From contig CM039126.1 of the NCBI GenBank assembly GCA_022036555.1, positions 10,584,079-10,648,078 on the forward strand: a stretch of DNA of 64,000 nucleotides. Direction: 5' to 3'. Origin of the DNA: Microstegium vimineum. Its lineage: Eukaryota; Streptophyta; Magnoliopsida; Poales; Poaceae. Under the pieces are notes generated by a model. It worked only from the letters and a program-made list of their open reading frames with translations. It was not told the DNA's origin and did not search any database. Shown in pieces: positions 34,801-45,734 of the stretch (the first letter of the stretch is position 1; the number at the start of each line of letters is the position of its first letter). The position numbers and the translations under genes are program-made.

Positions 34801-37800
34801 CAAATATGACTCTCTGCAATTCCATTAGGATAGGACAATAGCGCACAGTAGCTTCAAAGTCCAAACAATCTCAACTTATGAGACGTGTGCACATGTCTGA
34901 AAAAAGAAACGAACTGAAAAAGGCAATTGAAGCTGAGTGCACAGTACCTGCTGGTATATCCAATTTTACATGTTTCATACCATCAACTACCCCTGAACCT
35001 TGGCATGTCAGGCAGTAATCCTGTGGAAAACTATCATCCATGAGACAGGGTAAAACATACTAAATGTTTACCATACCTGCAGGAGCATTACCTTTATTAC
35101 TTTCCCGACACCTCTGCAAGAACTACAAACAGATGTGAATGGATACATAGTGACCTGCATAAACCAACATGTGATGTCCAAACTCCAAAGCAGATGAATG
35201 TACCATGTGTATCTGCATGGAAAGTTAGAAACTAACAGCAAGTACTTACTCTTCCCAAACCTTTACATGAGGGACAAGCATACATCTTTGCATTTGGCAA
35301 GTGACCTCTCCCACCTAACAGTAAAACAAAATCAGTATTAATGAGCAAACAAAGAGGATATGGCTAAATCAGAATGATCATTATTATATACACAAGCAAG
35401 ATGGCAGCTTTGCAAAGAAAACTTTAGTATTAATAAATTGCTTCTAATGTTCCATACTTCAGCAAGTCATCATGCATAAATCATAGCCTTTCAAGTCTCA
35501 TCTAGTACAGTAATAGAACTACCTTGTGGGGCATAAATCACAAGGTGTGCTAAGTTTGCTAGCGTCACAAGTCACAAGGTTATGATTGGTTACTACTATT
35601 ACATTGTTCACAAAACCACATGGAGTGTCCAAATGAAGCCTGGTAAACATATGACAATCTTCATACAGATTCCAGACGATAATTATTTTCTAAAGAATGC
35701 TTCATTCAAATAACTACCATCCACAACTTGATTCCAAAAGATTGTGATGGGAAAAAACACAAATAGTATTAGAAATAGCATCATAATAAATAATTAACTA
35801 AATGAACACCATAGAATATAATGGAATGTTATCTTGCCATCATCTTAAATTTTAGATGCATAGAAACAGCTATTGAACTAATGGTGTCTCTGAAGTAGGT
35901 GTCTGTTCAACAGACAAACTATTTGGATAGATGGCATGCGTTGATAAACAAAAAAATTAGGAAAAATGTCAAAGCATAATGTACGAGACAGATGAAAGCT
36001 CGCTTCAGAAAATGACTTCTACATAAGTGCCTACTAACATTAACTGCATGAAAACAAAGGTTTAAATTTTGATTTAACAGATACGCATACAAAAGCCAAG
36101 TGCACTAAATAAATGCTCCCGAGCAATAATTTCCGGCATAAGAGTGTACTCACCACATGAATCACAAACATTTTTTGCATGATAGGACACTTGCTTTATG
36201 CAGCCATTGGCAGCTTCGCTAAAAGACAGATTCAACTCTACCTACTTAAATTAAGATATAAAATAAGTTCAAGAGAAAAAAAAAAGACAAAAGGAAAACA
36301 ATACTTAAAATAAAAGAGGAACAGGCCTAAGAATGAACCTTAATATCATTTGCTTGCGCGTTTATGTCTTGCTGGAAAACCTGAAAACCAAGAAAATAAG
36401 TATCATTTCATGCTCTGCAGTCTGTGCTGACACGACAAATGGAAGAAAATGTGTTTGCAGGTACAGGAAACCACCTCAGAAAATATTTTATAGAATTTAC
36501 TAGAGAAATGACCATCATTCTGTCTGTGGAATTCTCTGAAAGGGTCATGTCTCTGATTATTGGATCCCGAGAATGTGTCATGATAGGACCCATCAAACTC
36601 CACCCTTGACCCTCTAGAAAATAGCTGCAATATTACAACACAAAATAAACTTGTACCAGATTCCAAAATAAATCACTCCAATCAAAGGGCTTGGAAGAAT
36701 CCAAGTCATTTCCTAAGAAGGTGTAAAAAAAATGAAACCAGACTGACAACTTACCAAGTCATATTGATCTCTCTTTGAAGGATCCCGTAGTGTCTAGAGT
36801 CCAAAATGACCATAACAAGACTGTTAATTTTGGCGCAATAATGAAAAAATCAACAGGAAAACACAAATTGCGGTAACTTACTTGCCTCATATGCATCTCT
36901 AATTTCCTGAAACATCCTTTTTGCAGCAGTATTGCCTCTATTTGTGTCCGGATGATACTTTTTTGCAAGCTACACACATTTTTGTATTTAGAAGCAGAAG
37001 TGTAAATGATTCTATTAGCAAGCAAAACCATCAGAATCACACCATTTGTATTTTTTTAATATACAGAACATATTGCTACCATGCATGCTGAAGATCAATC
37101 ATTTCTATACTGTACGTTATTATTTACAAGTGAATCTGACCTCCCCATTCATTGTTCAACATATCTGCCTAATTTTCATCCTAATTCAAGTTTGTTCAAA
37201 TTCTTAAAGCTCCCTCTGTCCTATAAAGCTTGACATTGTAGAGTTGGTCACGTAGATCAATGTGAAAGATAAATACCTGTATTACCCCTACAGCTGTTGC
37301 ACCTACTACATTTCTGAATTGACATGACTAAAGTATCATCACATTACCACTCACATCTCTGTTTTTTATTCACCTTCTAGTGACGGAATGAGTAGCTGAT
37401 CAGGGGATGAATGGACTGATGAGACGTCTAACTTAGGCTGGGATACTTGTGACTGGCTATAACGTCTTCCTTTGCGAGACAAATTTTAAACGCTATAACG
37501 TCCACTATTATGGAACAGAGGGAGTATATGTTTGAAGGGTATAAGTATACATCCATACAGTCGGTATAATAACAAAAATAGGTTTCCAGTTGTTAGCAGG
37601 ATTCCATGGCACACCTAATGAAGCTACACAACAAGTGAAGAATGAAGAATCACACATGTAGTGCCTTCTTCAGAAATGTACAATATGACACACGATGATA
37701 TGAAAAGATAGGAAACAGGTGAGACTGCCACTTGATCAATGGATATTGGACTCACAGCATGCTCATCTTAAATAAATAGTCCAATCATGAGCAAGCCTTG

Positions 37801-38689
37801 GAATATCTCAAGATCAACTAAACTGTAATGATACTCACAGAATGAAATGCCTTCTTGATGTCATCCTGCGATGCATCCTTAGGAACACCAAGAATTTTGT
37901 AGTAGTCCTTGTGTTTCGAACAACGGTGACCTGGCAAAAGCAACCATTAATGTTTAGTTAGCCTTTGTGATTGCAAAAGTAATTGTGATTTGTAAACCCA
38001 GTATAATAACCTGTAGCATGAAAACTCCGGCTCAATACAAATGGTGTCAACATGAAACGACCATAGAACTTATCGCCAATATAGATGCCAGTAGAGCTGC
38101 AAGCTGCAATTCTCCAGAAGAGAACAGAGAAACATGAGAGTAGCCAGTAAATGTATATACTTGATCTGAATTTACATCTGTAAACTGCAGATGTCAAGAA
38201 TTATATTGTATCTGTGGCATATAATATTCTTCTCCAACAATTATTTAAACAATAAAACAAATGAATGAGAAAATACATTGCACAATCACGATTAGCAAGT
38301 CAATAGCCTGCAAAATGAACGGTTTGTAAGCAGTAATCGGCTGTACCGTTTCCCCTCAAGCCCACCAAATTATCTAAGTTTTTAATTAATAGTAGATTTT
38401 CATCAGAAAGAGCAGAACTTCTCTCATACCCAAACCAGCAAGGGATCAAACAAAACACACAAAATGGGACGGAAATTACGTGTGTTCGACTGAATCCATG
38501 CGCACCTCTGCACGGCCACCTGCAAGCAAAACCCCAAACAGAGAAAACAAGTGGCAGTCTGGCACCCACCAAAACCCAAACAGGAGGGGAAAACGGACAG
38601 GGAAGTAAGTGAGAGCTCGCTCGTCTCACCTCGCCCGACCGGGGCGCAAGCAACCTCGACGCATGCCTGAGCCACCCGAACCTACCCAT
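28822..38689 (-). CDS. Type-I DnaJ (Hsp40) chaperone, mitochondrial GFA2/TID1-like, 19 exons
   Basis: Exons, in gene order: 38689-38630, 38519-38480, 38103-38011, 37930-37839, 36969-36886, 36793-36755, 36624-36475, 36380-36339, 36241-36154, 35314-35250, 35154-35092, 35020-34948, 34486-34395, 33099-33028, 32565-32509, 31598-31550, 31478-31415, 29512-29423 and 28921-28822. They join in one frame of 1413 nt (470 residues). Domains: a basic N-terminal presequence; J-domain (KDYYKILGVPKDASQDDIKK, then YHPDTN with the HPD motif); a Gly/Phe-type linker; a zinc finger with four CxxCxGxG repeats (CDSCGGRG, CPSCKGLG, CSSCRGVG, CLTCQGSG); the substrate-binding C-terminal domains (VKLDIPAGLDSGDTI, MLGGKVEVPTL, IPKGVQPGK). 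A hydrophobic C-terminal segment (VMIGVGILLLIHLMLSK) could anchor it. The role is co-chaperone of mitochondrial Hsp70. The fifth intron uses a GC donor (GAG|GCAAGT at 36886/36885). Internal introns hold one TIR element (31644-32200). Confidence 0.95.
29513..31414 (-). other. Large intron 17 of the DnaJ gene
   Basis: 1.9 kb between exon 17 (ends 31415) and exon 18 (starts 29512). No exon-like or domain-bearing sequence was found. ORFs near 30311-31008 have no recognisable similarity. Confidence 0.6.
31644..32200. mobile_element. TIR element in DnaJ intron 15
   Basis: Arms of about 85 bp are imperfect inverted repeats: left GAAAATTTCTTCAATG...ATTGAAACCTACAACCATCC, right (reverse complement) GAAAATTCCGTCAATACC...ATTGAAACCTATAACTATCC. 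Length is about 557 bp and there is no transposase. Long TIRs suggest a Mutator-derived MITE. I found no clean target-site duplication. It begins about 45 bp upstream (in gene sense) of exon 16. Confidence 0.65.
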
Positions 38690-39387
38690 GGGGGGCGGCG
38701 GCGCAATGGGCCAATGGAAACAGGTGGAGTCAGGCTGCGGAGACTGCAGCCGTCAGAAGCGGTAGGCTGAGAGGTCACCAGGTTGGCGAATCTGGCGATC
38801 AACAAGACCTGCGGAGAATCAGAGCGGTGTGGAAGAGCTGCTAGATAATTCCGGAAGCGTGCTGGGTCGAGAAGCACCGGCGACGGCGAGGGAAGAGCGG
38901 CGGCATGTGGAGGGGATCGTGGATTGGAGGAGAAGAAAGGAAGAAAATGCTTCTGGGCTGGGTCTGGGCGGGTTTAGGGGATATGGGCTGCCTGATCGGC
39001 CTAGCGGATGGGCCTTCCGCTTCCTCCCTGGCATGGCTTGATAGGCCTTGTTTTATTGGCACGAGAATTCTCGGTCCTTTAGCCTGCTATATACTATACT
39101 CGCACAGTGTCGTGCTACAGTAATAGTCCGTCCAGTTTTCAGAGATTGCAACCTACTGTTTCTAGTTCGCTGGCCTTGTCCCTCGGATTCAGGCATTGTC
39201 ACATTGACTAAATAAACACATGATTGTCGAGAAATTTTCTTAGTTGACAGAGATTGAACACCTTAAATTAATTTCTTTAGAACTGCATCGATCCTGACGA
39301 CAGTTGAAGAGACCATTGCGAAAGCTTGATGCTACTGGCCGGTGAGAATTGGACTGCACCCTTGTGATACTTGGACGGACAAGCAGC

Positions 39388-39449
39388 ACGCCGGTGTCAG
39401 GTGATGAGGTGAAGTGAAGTACGCCGGTGTCAGGTGATGAGGTGAAGTG
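39388..39449. repeat. Tandem duplication, 33-bp period
   Basis: ACGCCGGTGTCAGGTGATGA followed by GGTGAAGTG occurs at 39388-39416 and again at 39421-39449. A further partial copy (GTAGGTGAAGTG) follows at about 39461. Confidence 0.8.
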
Positions 39450-39645
39450 TTTTTTTTAGAGTAGGTGAAGTGTTTTTTTTTTAGAGTACGGCAGATCTTA
39501 GGTGCGTCGACGGGAACGTCGTCTACCACGTAGCGCCAGAAAATTCTGAAATAAATCCAGAATAAAGTGTCGCATCCAGAATTTGAACCCTGGGTGGAAG
39601 CTCCCTAACCAATGGTCTTTGTCATTACGCTGTGAACCCCTTGAC
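39450..39645 (-). mobile_element. tRNA-derived SINE
   Basis: Read on the minus strand, it has a tRNA-like head with a B-box-like GGGTTCAAATTCTGG and an A-box-like CATTGGTTAGGGAGC, about 30 nt apart, and ends in an A run (T run on + at about 39470-39481). It is flanked by the 14-bp duplication GATGAGGTGAAGTG (39436-39449 and 39646-39659). A smaller T-run duplication lies between the left flank and the tail. Confidence 0.65.
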
Positions 39646-40212
39646 GATGAGGTGAAGTGTTGGATCTATAACTAGTAGAGAACTAGTGGTCTAGGTATAT
39701 CTGCAGATTAAACCAAAAGTCGGAAAATAGTTTTACATGGAGGCTACAGAATAGGGATTATGGCGTTGTTTGGTTGGTTCACGTGGTTCTGCTCGATCCT
39801 CAGCGGTAACTAATCGCGTTGGCATGCTTTTTTCTTGCTGCCGCCGGCCGTACCAAACAAAAAGTGCATCGGTTTAATTTCCTTCCCGTTGCTACCCAGC
39901 ACCTGTTTCCTTTTCGTTCACATTGTCAGTGTAAACCCGAACAACACCTATAATGCATCGCCAACTGATGAGTCCGTGTCAGCCAGAGGTACGAGTGCCA
40001 TTGGCATCTACAGTACTAGTCTAGACTAGAAGGATCACCGTTTTCAAAAGTGCGGGCCCGGATTGTTTACAAACGGTGGGAGCTCTCAATCTAAGGGTCA
40101 GTTCTTCCACGCAGCGTGACGCGGACGCTCGTGTAATAGCGAGCATCTGGAAGATGGACGTCAACGGACGACGCAGCTACAGCGTGGACACAGCCACACA
40201 GAAATTGATTAA

Positions 40213-40554
40213 GGGGTGTTTGGTTCTGCACGCTAAAGTTTAGACTCGTCACATCGAATATTTGGACACATGCATGAAGTATTAAATATAGACTATTTAC
40301 GAAACTAATTTGTCAGCCAGAGACTATTTTGTGAGACGAATCTATTAAACCTATTTAGGCTATGATTTGACAATGTAGTGCTACAGTAAACATGTGTTAA
40401 TGATGGATTAATTAGGTTTAATAGTTTCGTCTCGCTAATTAATTTACTCTAATATAATTAGTTTTTTAATCTGCTCATGTTTAATCCTTCTAGTTATCAT
40501 CTAAATGTTCGATGTGACAAGGTCTAAACTTTAGACCCTCCGTCCAAACACCCC
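40213..40554. mobile_element. MITE with GGGGTGTTTGG ends
   Basis: GGGGTGTTTGG at the left and CCAAACACCCC at the right are perfect 11-bp inverted ends. The subterminal segments CTAAAGTTTAGA and TCTAAACTTTAGA also pair. Length is 342 bp and there is no ORF. The family is frequent in grasses. Confidence 0.8.
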
Positions 40555-41343
40555 TGAAATTCCGCGGCAACGGTAGTGCCGTATCGTTTGACTTGGAGTA
40601 TGCTAATGTCCTCCGTCACGCCACAGATTAAATTAAAATACGGCCGCGCGACCGAGCGCGCTGTGTAGTACAGTCAACCACACATTTTGTTGCTCTTGGT
40701 ATGGTGAGAAAAAAAAAACTGTTGTTATGAACGCACGCTGAAATTCCATATATGAATTTGATTATTTTTATGGGAGAGTTCGTATGTTTGAGACGACAGT
40801 TGGTTTGTCGCATAACTTCAAAGCCATCCATCTCGATCCGTCGGGGAGTAGGATAAACCATGTGCTAGTGTTGACTAAAAGACACAATAATCAGTCAACA
40901 CTTATCTCAATCTTTTTTCTAAACCTATTTAAATACTACTAGACGTTACAGAAAGAAATTAATAAATGAAGAACTTTTTTTCCCAAAGAAGTATTAGACG
41001 CTAAGAGAAAGTAGACGAAAGATTGGAAAAAGGAAACCATTTTCAGCTGAAGGAGAAGGAATCGCCGCTTCAGCGGTGCGTTCCCATTCGCGTGCGATTC
41101 ATCTCTCGGATCACATGGCGATGTATTTGTGGATACGTCTGCAGATCACTGTCCAGACATGCAGCGTCGTCTCCAATTCTCTCGCGCCGCGCATTGATAC
41201 GCCACCAGCGTCCGAGTCCAGACGACCCATGTGCAGTGTCCGTGCGACATGTCTGCCGTTGCCGTTTCAACGGACGAATGCGTAGGCGAGGCGAGCAGCA
41301 CATGGTCGTGGTCGCGCGCGAATCCCCCGCGTTCCGCGCACGC

Positions 41344-42707
41344 TCAAGCCTGCCGCTGTCGGGCGATCGCCTTCTCCTCCTCGTCGTCGTCGTCCTCCTC
41401 CGTCTCGCTGTCGCCGGCCGCGGCGCCGACTCTGGTGCCCGTCACGGCAGGGGCGACGCCGAGGCAGTCGAAGCGCACGCTGCCTTTAGTAGGGGTCACC
41501 GAACCATCTAACGCGCCGCCGCCCGTCTTGTCACGCCTGGTCCTCACGGCCCCTCCCGCCGTCGTCCCCGCTGAGGCGGCCGCCGCTTCCAGGTCGGGCG
41601 CCCTCCTCGACGCGGACCAGAACGGGACCCGCGAGGAGAAGGTCCGGGTGATGAAGGACGGCCACCGGTCCGACCTCCCGAGCCGCGCGCTCCTGTTGCC
41701 GCCGCGGGCGTCACGCTCACGTAGTGGCCCCGTGCGGCGCAGGCTCTCCTCGCCGGCAGCCGCGACCATCTCCCTCCGCACGTGCTCCGGCAGCCGAAGC
41801 GTGAACCGCTCCAGGTCGCCGTCGAGGCGCGTGGCGAGAGAGTGGCCCGTCGAGTGCGACCGCGGGACGGGCGGTAACACCGGCGCCGGCCGCCCCGACC
41901 GGGACCGCACCGCGCGGCGCTGGCTCCCGATCCGCTCCAGCTCCATCGCCTCCTCCTCCCGGCGCCTCTTGTCCTCCTCCTCCTGCTCCTCCTCCTCGGC
42001 GCCGCCACCGTGGCTCACGTCGATGGCCACCTGATCCTGACCCTGCTGCGCATCTCCCGTCGTCGCCTCACCGTAGCCGCCGGCCGCCTCCCCCATCGTC
42101 GCCTCCACGGGATCGAGGTTGCACCGGCAGACGGGGCACGTGACGTGGCCGACGAGCCACTCACCGATGCAGTCCGGGTGGAAAGCGTGGCTACAGCTAG
42201 GCAGCAGCCGGAGCCCTCGTCGTCCTCGAACTCGCTGAGACAGACGGCGCACTCGAGCGCGGCGTCCTTGCCACCGACCCGGAGCTGTTTCGCGTCGGCG
42301 TACCTCATGGTCGGGAACGACGCGACCACGGCGGGGTCGAGCCCGCGCTGGTTCCGCTGCTCATCGTCCTCCTGCCGTTGCCGCGACAGGACGAGCAGCG
42401 CGGCGGCCGGGATCCTGGGCCCAGCTGAGGCGCCCCGCCCGCACCGCCGCATGTACACGGAGAAGAAGCCGATGAAGAAGAAGGCCGCGATCAGCGCCAC
42501 CAGCAGCACCACCATGGGAGCGCTGAAGCTGGGCGGCTGCGCCGGCATGCCCCCTCTTCCTCCGGCGCCGCCACCGTTGTCCTTGTCCCGCGACGGGCTC
42601 TCCTGCGCGGCCGCGGGAGCGTCGAGCAGTAGAAGCAGTAGCCAGAGCAGCAGCGTGAGCACGGCGAGCGGCGGCGACGACGCCGCATGGTGCCGAGGCG
42701 TCCTCAT
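41344..42707 (-). CDS. ATL-family RING-H2 E3 ubiquitin ligase, one frameshift in the RING
   Basis: A single exon; the expected product is about 454 residues (ATL6/ATL31-like). N-terminal signal-like hydrophobic stretch (LAVLTLLLWLLLLLLDAPAA) and a transmembrane helix (MVVLLVALIAAFFFIGFFSV, about residues 65-84). GLD motif (GLDPAVVASFP). The RING-H2 starts ECAVCLSEFEDDE in the upstream frame. It continues LRLLPSCSHAFHPDC and GHVTCPVC in the next frame, giving all eight ligands (C, C, C, H, H, C, C, C) once the shift is allowed. The C-terminal region has the family segment LERFTLRLPEHVRREM and an acidic tail. The frame is lost by one base at the C run 42214-42216 (G run in gene sense). As read, translation would lose the RING. 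ATL proteins ubiquitinate targets at membranes, often in defence or C/N signalling. Confidence 0.87.
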
Positions 42708-43933
42708 CTGGCGGTGGTGGGTGGGTGGGCGGGCTCCTCAGACTGCGTTTCTTGGACGAAGTCTCTTGCACGCGCGCGGATTTGTGCGTATAAATGGTGA
42801 GTGACTGGTAGAGAGGGCCAGGGGAAATGGTGCGGTCGTGGCGTCTGGTGGCTGGCGCTGGGCGGCGAGCAGTCGCGGTCGCACGTCAGGTTTGATGGGT
42901 TCTGACCTGCTGGGCTTTCGGTACCGGTCCGGGGTTTTGGCGTCCGCGACCATCCAGCATTCCAGCCAGCCAACCAGCCAGCCAGGTGTCCGGAGTACTA
43001 GGGTCGCACTTGCACACCCGTACCCGTGCATTGGGTTGGACATTGGACATTGGAATATGCATCTTATCCGAGGAAGTAATATATATCCATGTATGGTACT
43101 CCGACCCCTTCGAACTCAAAAAAAAAAAATTGTCGTTTTATAAAATAATACGGTCTCCAAAGTGTAACTTTGACCACTTATTTTTTTAAAAATATTTATT
43201 AAAATATAATATATGTATATTTATGAAAGTATTTTTTAAGACAAATCTATTGATATAACTTTTACATTTCCAACTTCAATAACTTAAAAGTTATTCATGA
43301 TTTATATTCCTAACGTTTGACTAAAACCTTGTCCTAAACGATAACTTTTTTGAGTATGGAGGGAATATTGATGCTGAGTTGTTTGTACAGCAGGCACTCG
43401 GATGCCCTGACGTTGGTATGGGAACTTTGGATGTCCGTTAATTAAATACGAACTAGAGTACGGGTTAGTTGTACGTACGATTGGAGATTATAAGTGTCCA
43501 TTTATCAATTTTTGTTTGCATAAGAAGAGATGCGAGGGTTTACTTCAAAAATACTAGGCTCTTACCCGAACGTAGCATCACATCGTCATTAATCACCAAA
43601 ATCAAATTAGGGGTCTAAATGTTCTAAGCCATGAGGTCATCACGAAAGGCAACCACCTTTATTTAAAGGCAACGGGATCACTGTGCAAGATCTTATCATG
43701 AATGATGGGGGTCATCAGCTGCTTCGAACTAGTGCTACTATGGAGTTTGTTTAAGATCACTGGTGTCACTTGACCCTAATAGATGTCTCTAGCTCCGCCC
43801 TTGGATGATTTAGCTTCTAATCGACTTCCTTGTGTAATATAGCATAAGAACTCAAGTTGTACGCCCAAGGATAGTTGCTTATGATTGCTGTTTTGGTGCC
43901 AAGATGAAACATGATGAAGGTGGTTTTTTGATG
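42708..43933. other. Intergenic with a Stowaway MITE
   Basis: Promoter side of the RING-H2 gene (with repeated CCAGCCAGC near 42961), then a MITE (43097-43377) and unassigned AT-rich DNA. No conserved ORF. Confidence 0.45.
43097..43377. mobile_element. Stowaway-like MITE, same family as 16584-16846
   Basis: Left TACTCCGACCCC; right GAGTATGGAGGGAATA. Internal blocks GTATTTTTTAAGACAAATCT, ACTTAAAAGTTATT and TTATATTCCTAACGTTTGAC match the copy at 16584. Its ends are more degraded. Confidence 0.75.
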
Positions 43934-43949
43934 TTTTCATTCAAAGGTT

Positions 43950-44772
43950 TTTTTAAGAAGGAATATGTATTCATCTTAGTGCAATTGCACCGGCCCTTTT
44001 ACAGACAGGTCTCCAAAGAAAAGGAAAATTACAAAGAAGTTTACAACTCCTGTTCATCTTCCTCGAAGCCTTCAGAGATCCATCCGTCACCGCCATCGAA
44101 GTCGCATACCAATCGTCGTCAAGCACCAGAGCCAAACTCCACAGGGTGGAGGCCGCAGAGGAGGACTTACTTCTGGGCGAATCAGTCGACGTTGCCTCCC
44201 AGGCGCATCGGCCAACTCCTGTACCCACGACGAATCCTTCGATTCCATCGCCGGCAACCCGAGCAGAGCTCAGGTTTTCACCAAAGAACATATTCCTCGA
44301 GATTAACAGGGTCAACAGCATCATCATCTGAAGCAGACAACGATGCGCCAGCCCTCGACTCCACGAGAGGTCTCCCCAGCCTCTCCGTTGACGTCGGAGT
44401 AGATCGCCATCGGAGAACGGAAGTGGCTGGAAGAAATTATTCCGCTGCACCGCCGCCGCTTCCGCATCGCCGACGTCGCCAGGAAGAACAAGCCGCGGAG
44501 AAGCCACACTCCTCCGGCAAAACATAATTCCGCCGCCGAAAATCGACGGCGAGCAAACCCTAGACATAGACTCGACTCAGACTCTAGTAAAAACAGTAAA
44601 TCGACTCAAACCGATGGACCCCCGTTCCTCCTCTCCACCGGCGGAGGCCGGAGGTGGGAGGAACGGGGGTCAGGCGGCGGCGGCGGCGGAGGCCGGCCTG
44701 GCGGCGGCGGCGGCGGCGGAAGCCTGGCGCTGGTGCCCTCTGTTAATAGGCAATGGTTGGAATAAATGTATC
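43950..44772 (-). mobile_element. Retroposed sequence with 17-bp target-site duplication
   Basis: GTTTTCATTCAAAGGTT occurs at 43933-43949 and again at 44773-44789. Between them lies about 820 bp ending (minus strand) in AATACATATTCCTTCTTAAA and an A run next to the left flank. This is the layout of LINE-mediated insertion, with the tail at the 3' end. The minus strand has an open frame (44567-43971, 198 codons) with no recognised domain and a GC-rich 5' part with GCCGCC repeats. The last part (TTTGTAATTTTCC, CTGTCTGTAAAAGGGCCGGT) looks like a LINE 3' UTR. It could be a 5'-truncated LINE or a retrocopied transcript. Confidence 0.75.
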
Positions 44773-44796
44773 GTTTTCATTCAAAGGTTCTAAAGA

Positions 44797-45711
44797 TGAC
44801 TATACATACTCATGTGTCGATAACAACATATAACAGTCGGATATTATTATTCATTTACACATTTGTTAATTGATATACTCTTGTCATTGTTGATAACAAG
44901 CAGGGGGCAAATTGCTATTAGGGGTTGCGCCATGCCCCCACGAACTTCGACAAAAAAGAAACAGTGAACAATTATCATTAATCACTATTCATGAGGAGGG
45001 TTGATTCCTTTGTGCTAATGTGACGACCCTGGTGCCTAGCACAAGACAGGTAATCTATGTCTCTTATATAAATAAAAACTCCGGTGCAAGTTCTATCCTA
45101 TGACTATACATACTCATGTGTCGATAACAACATATAACAATCGGATATTATTATTCATTTACACATTTGTTAATTGATATACTCTTGTCATTGTTGATAA
45201 CAAGCAGGGGGCAAATTGGTATTAGGGGTTGCGCCATGCCCCCACGAACTTTGACAAAAAAAGAAACCAGTGAACAGTTATCATTAATCACTATTCATGA
45301 GGAGGGTTGACTCCTTTGTGCTAATGTGACGACTCTGGTGCCTAGCACAAGACAGGTAATCTATGTCTCTTATATAAATAAAAACTCCGGTGCAAGTTCT
45401 ATCCTATGACTATACATACTCATGTGTCGATAACAACATATAACAATCGGATATTATTATTCATTTACACATTTGTTAATTGATATACTCTTGTCATTGT
45501 TGATAATAAGCAGGGGAAAATTGGTATTAGGGGTTGCGCCATGCCCCCACGAACTTTGACAAAAAAAAAACCAGTGAACAGTTATCATTAATCACTATTC
45601 ATGAGGAGGGTTGACTCCTTTGTGCTAATGTGACGACTCTGGTGCCTAGCACAAGACAGGTAATCTATGTCTCTTATATAAATAAAAACTCCGGTGCAAG
45701 TTCTATCTTAT
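44797..45711. repeat. Three tandem copies of a 305-bp unit
   Basis: Unit starts at 44797, 45101 and 45407 each begin TGACTATACATACTCATGTG. Copies differ by only a few substitutions and one- to three-base indels (for example GCAGGGGGCAAATT against GCAGGGGAAAATT). Each unit contains AGGGGTTGCGCCATGCCCCC and CTTATATAAATAAAAACTCC. No ORF runs through. The array lies between the retroposed sequence and the LINE remnant. Confidence 0.92.
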
Positions 45712-45734
45712 ACCAGAGTATTGTGGCAGCAGCC

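Larger units (their letters stand above)
38690..41343. other. Intergenic between DnaJ and RING-H2 genes
   Basis: Begins with the DnaJ 5' UTR and promoter (38690-39060). It then holds a 33-bp direct duplication (39388-39449), a SINE (39450-39645), a MITE (40213-40554) and unassigned AT-rich DNA. No conserved ORF. Confidence 0.5.

Noticed and set aside
41023..42804. Long + strand ORFs over the RING-H2 gene
   Set aside because: Antisense shadows; the minus strand has the TM, GLD and RING-H2 motifs.
44797..45711. Centromeric satellite
   Set aside because: Only three copies and a 305-bp unit; grass centromere satellites are mostly about 137-180 bp and in long arrays.
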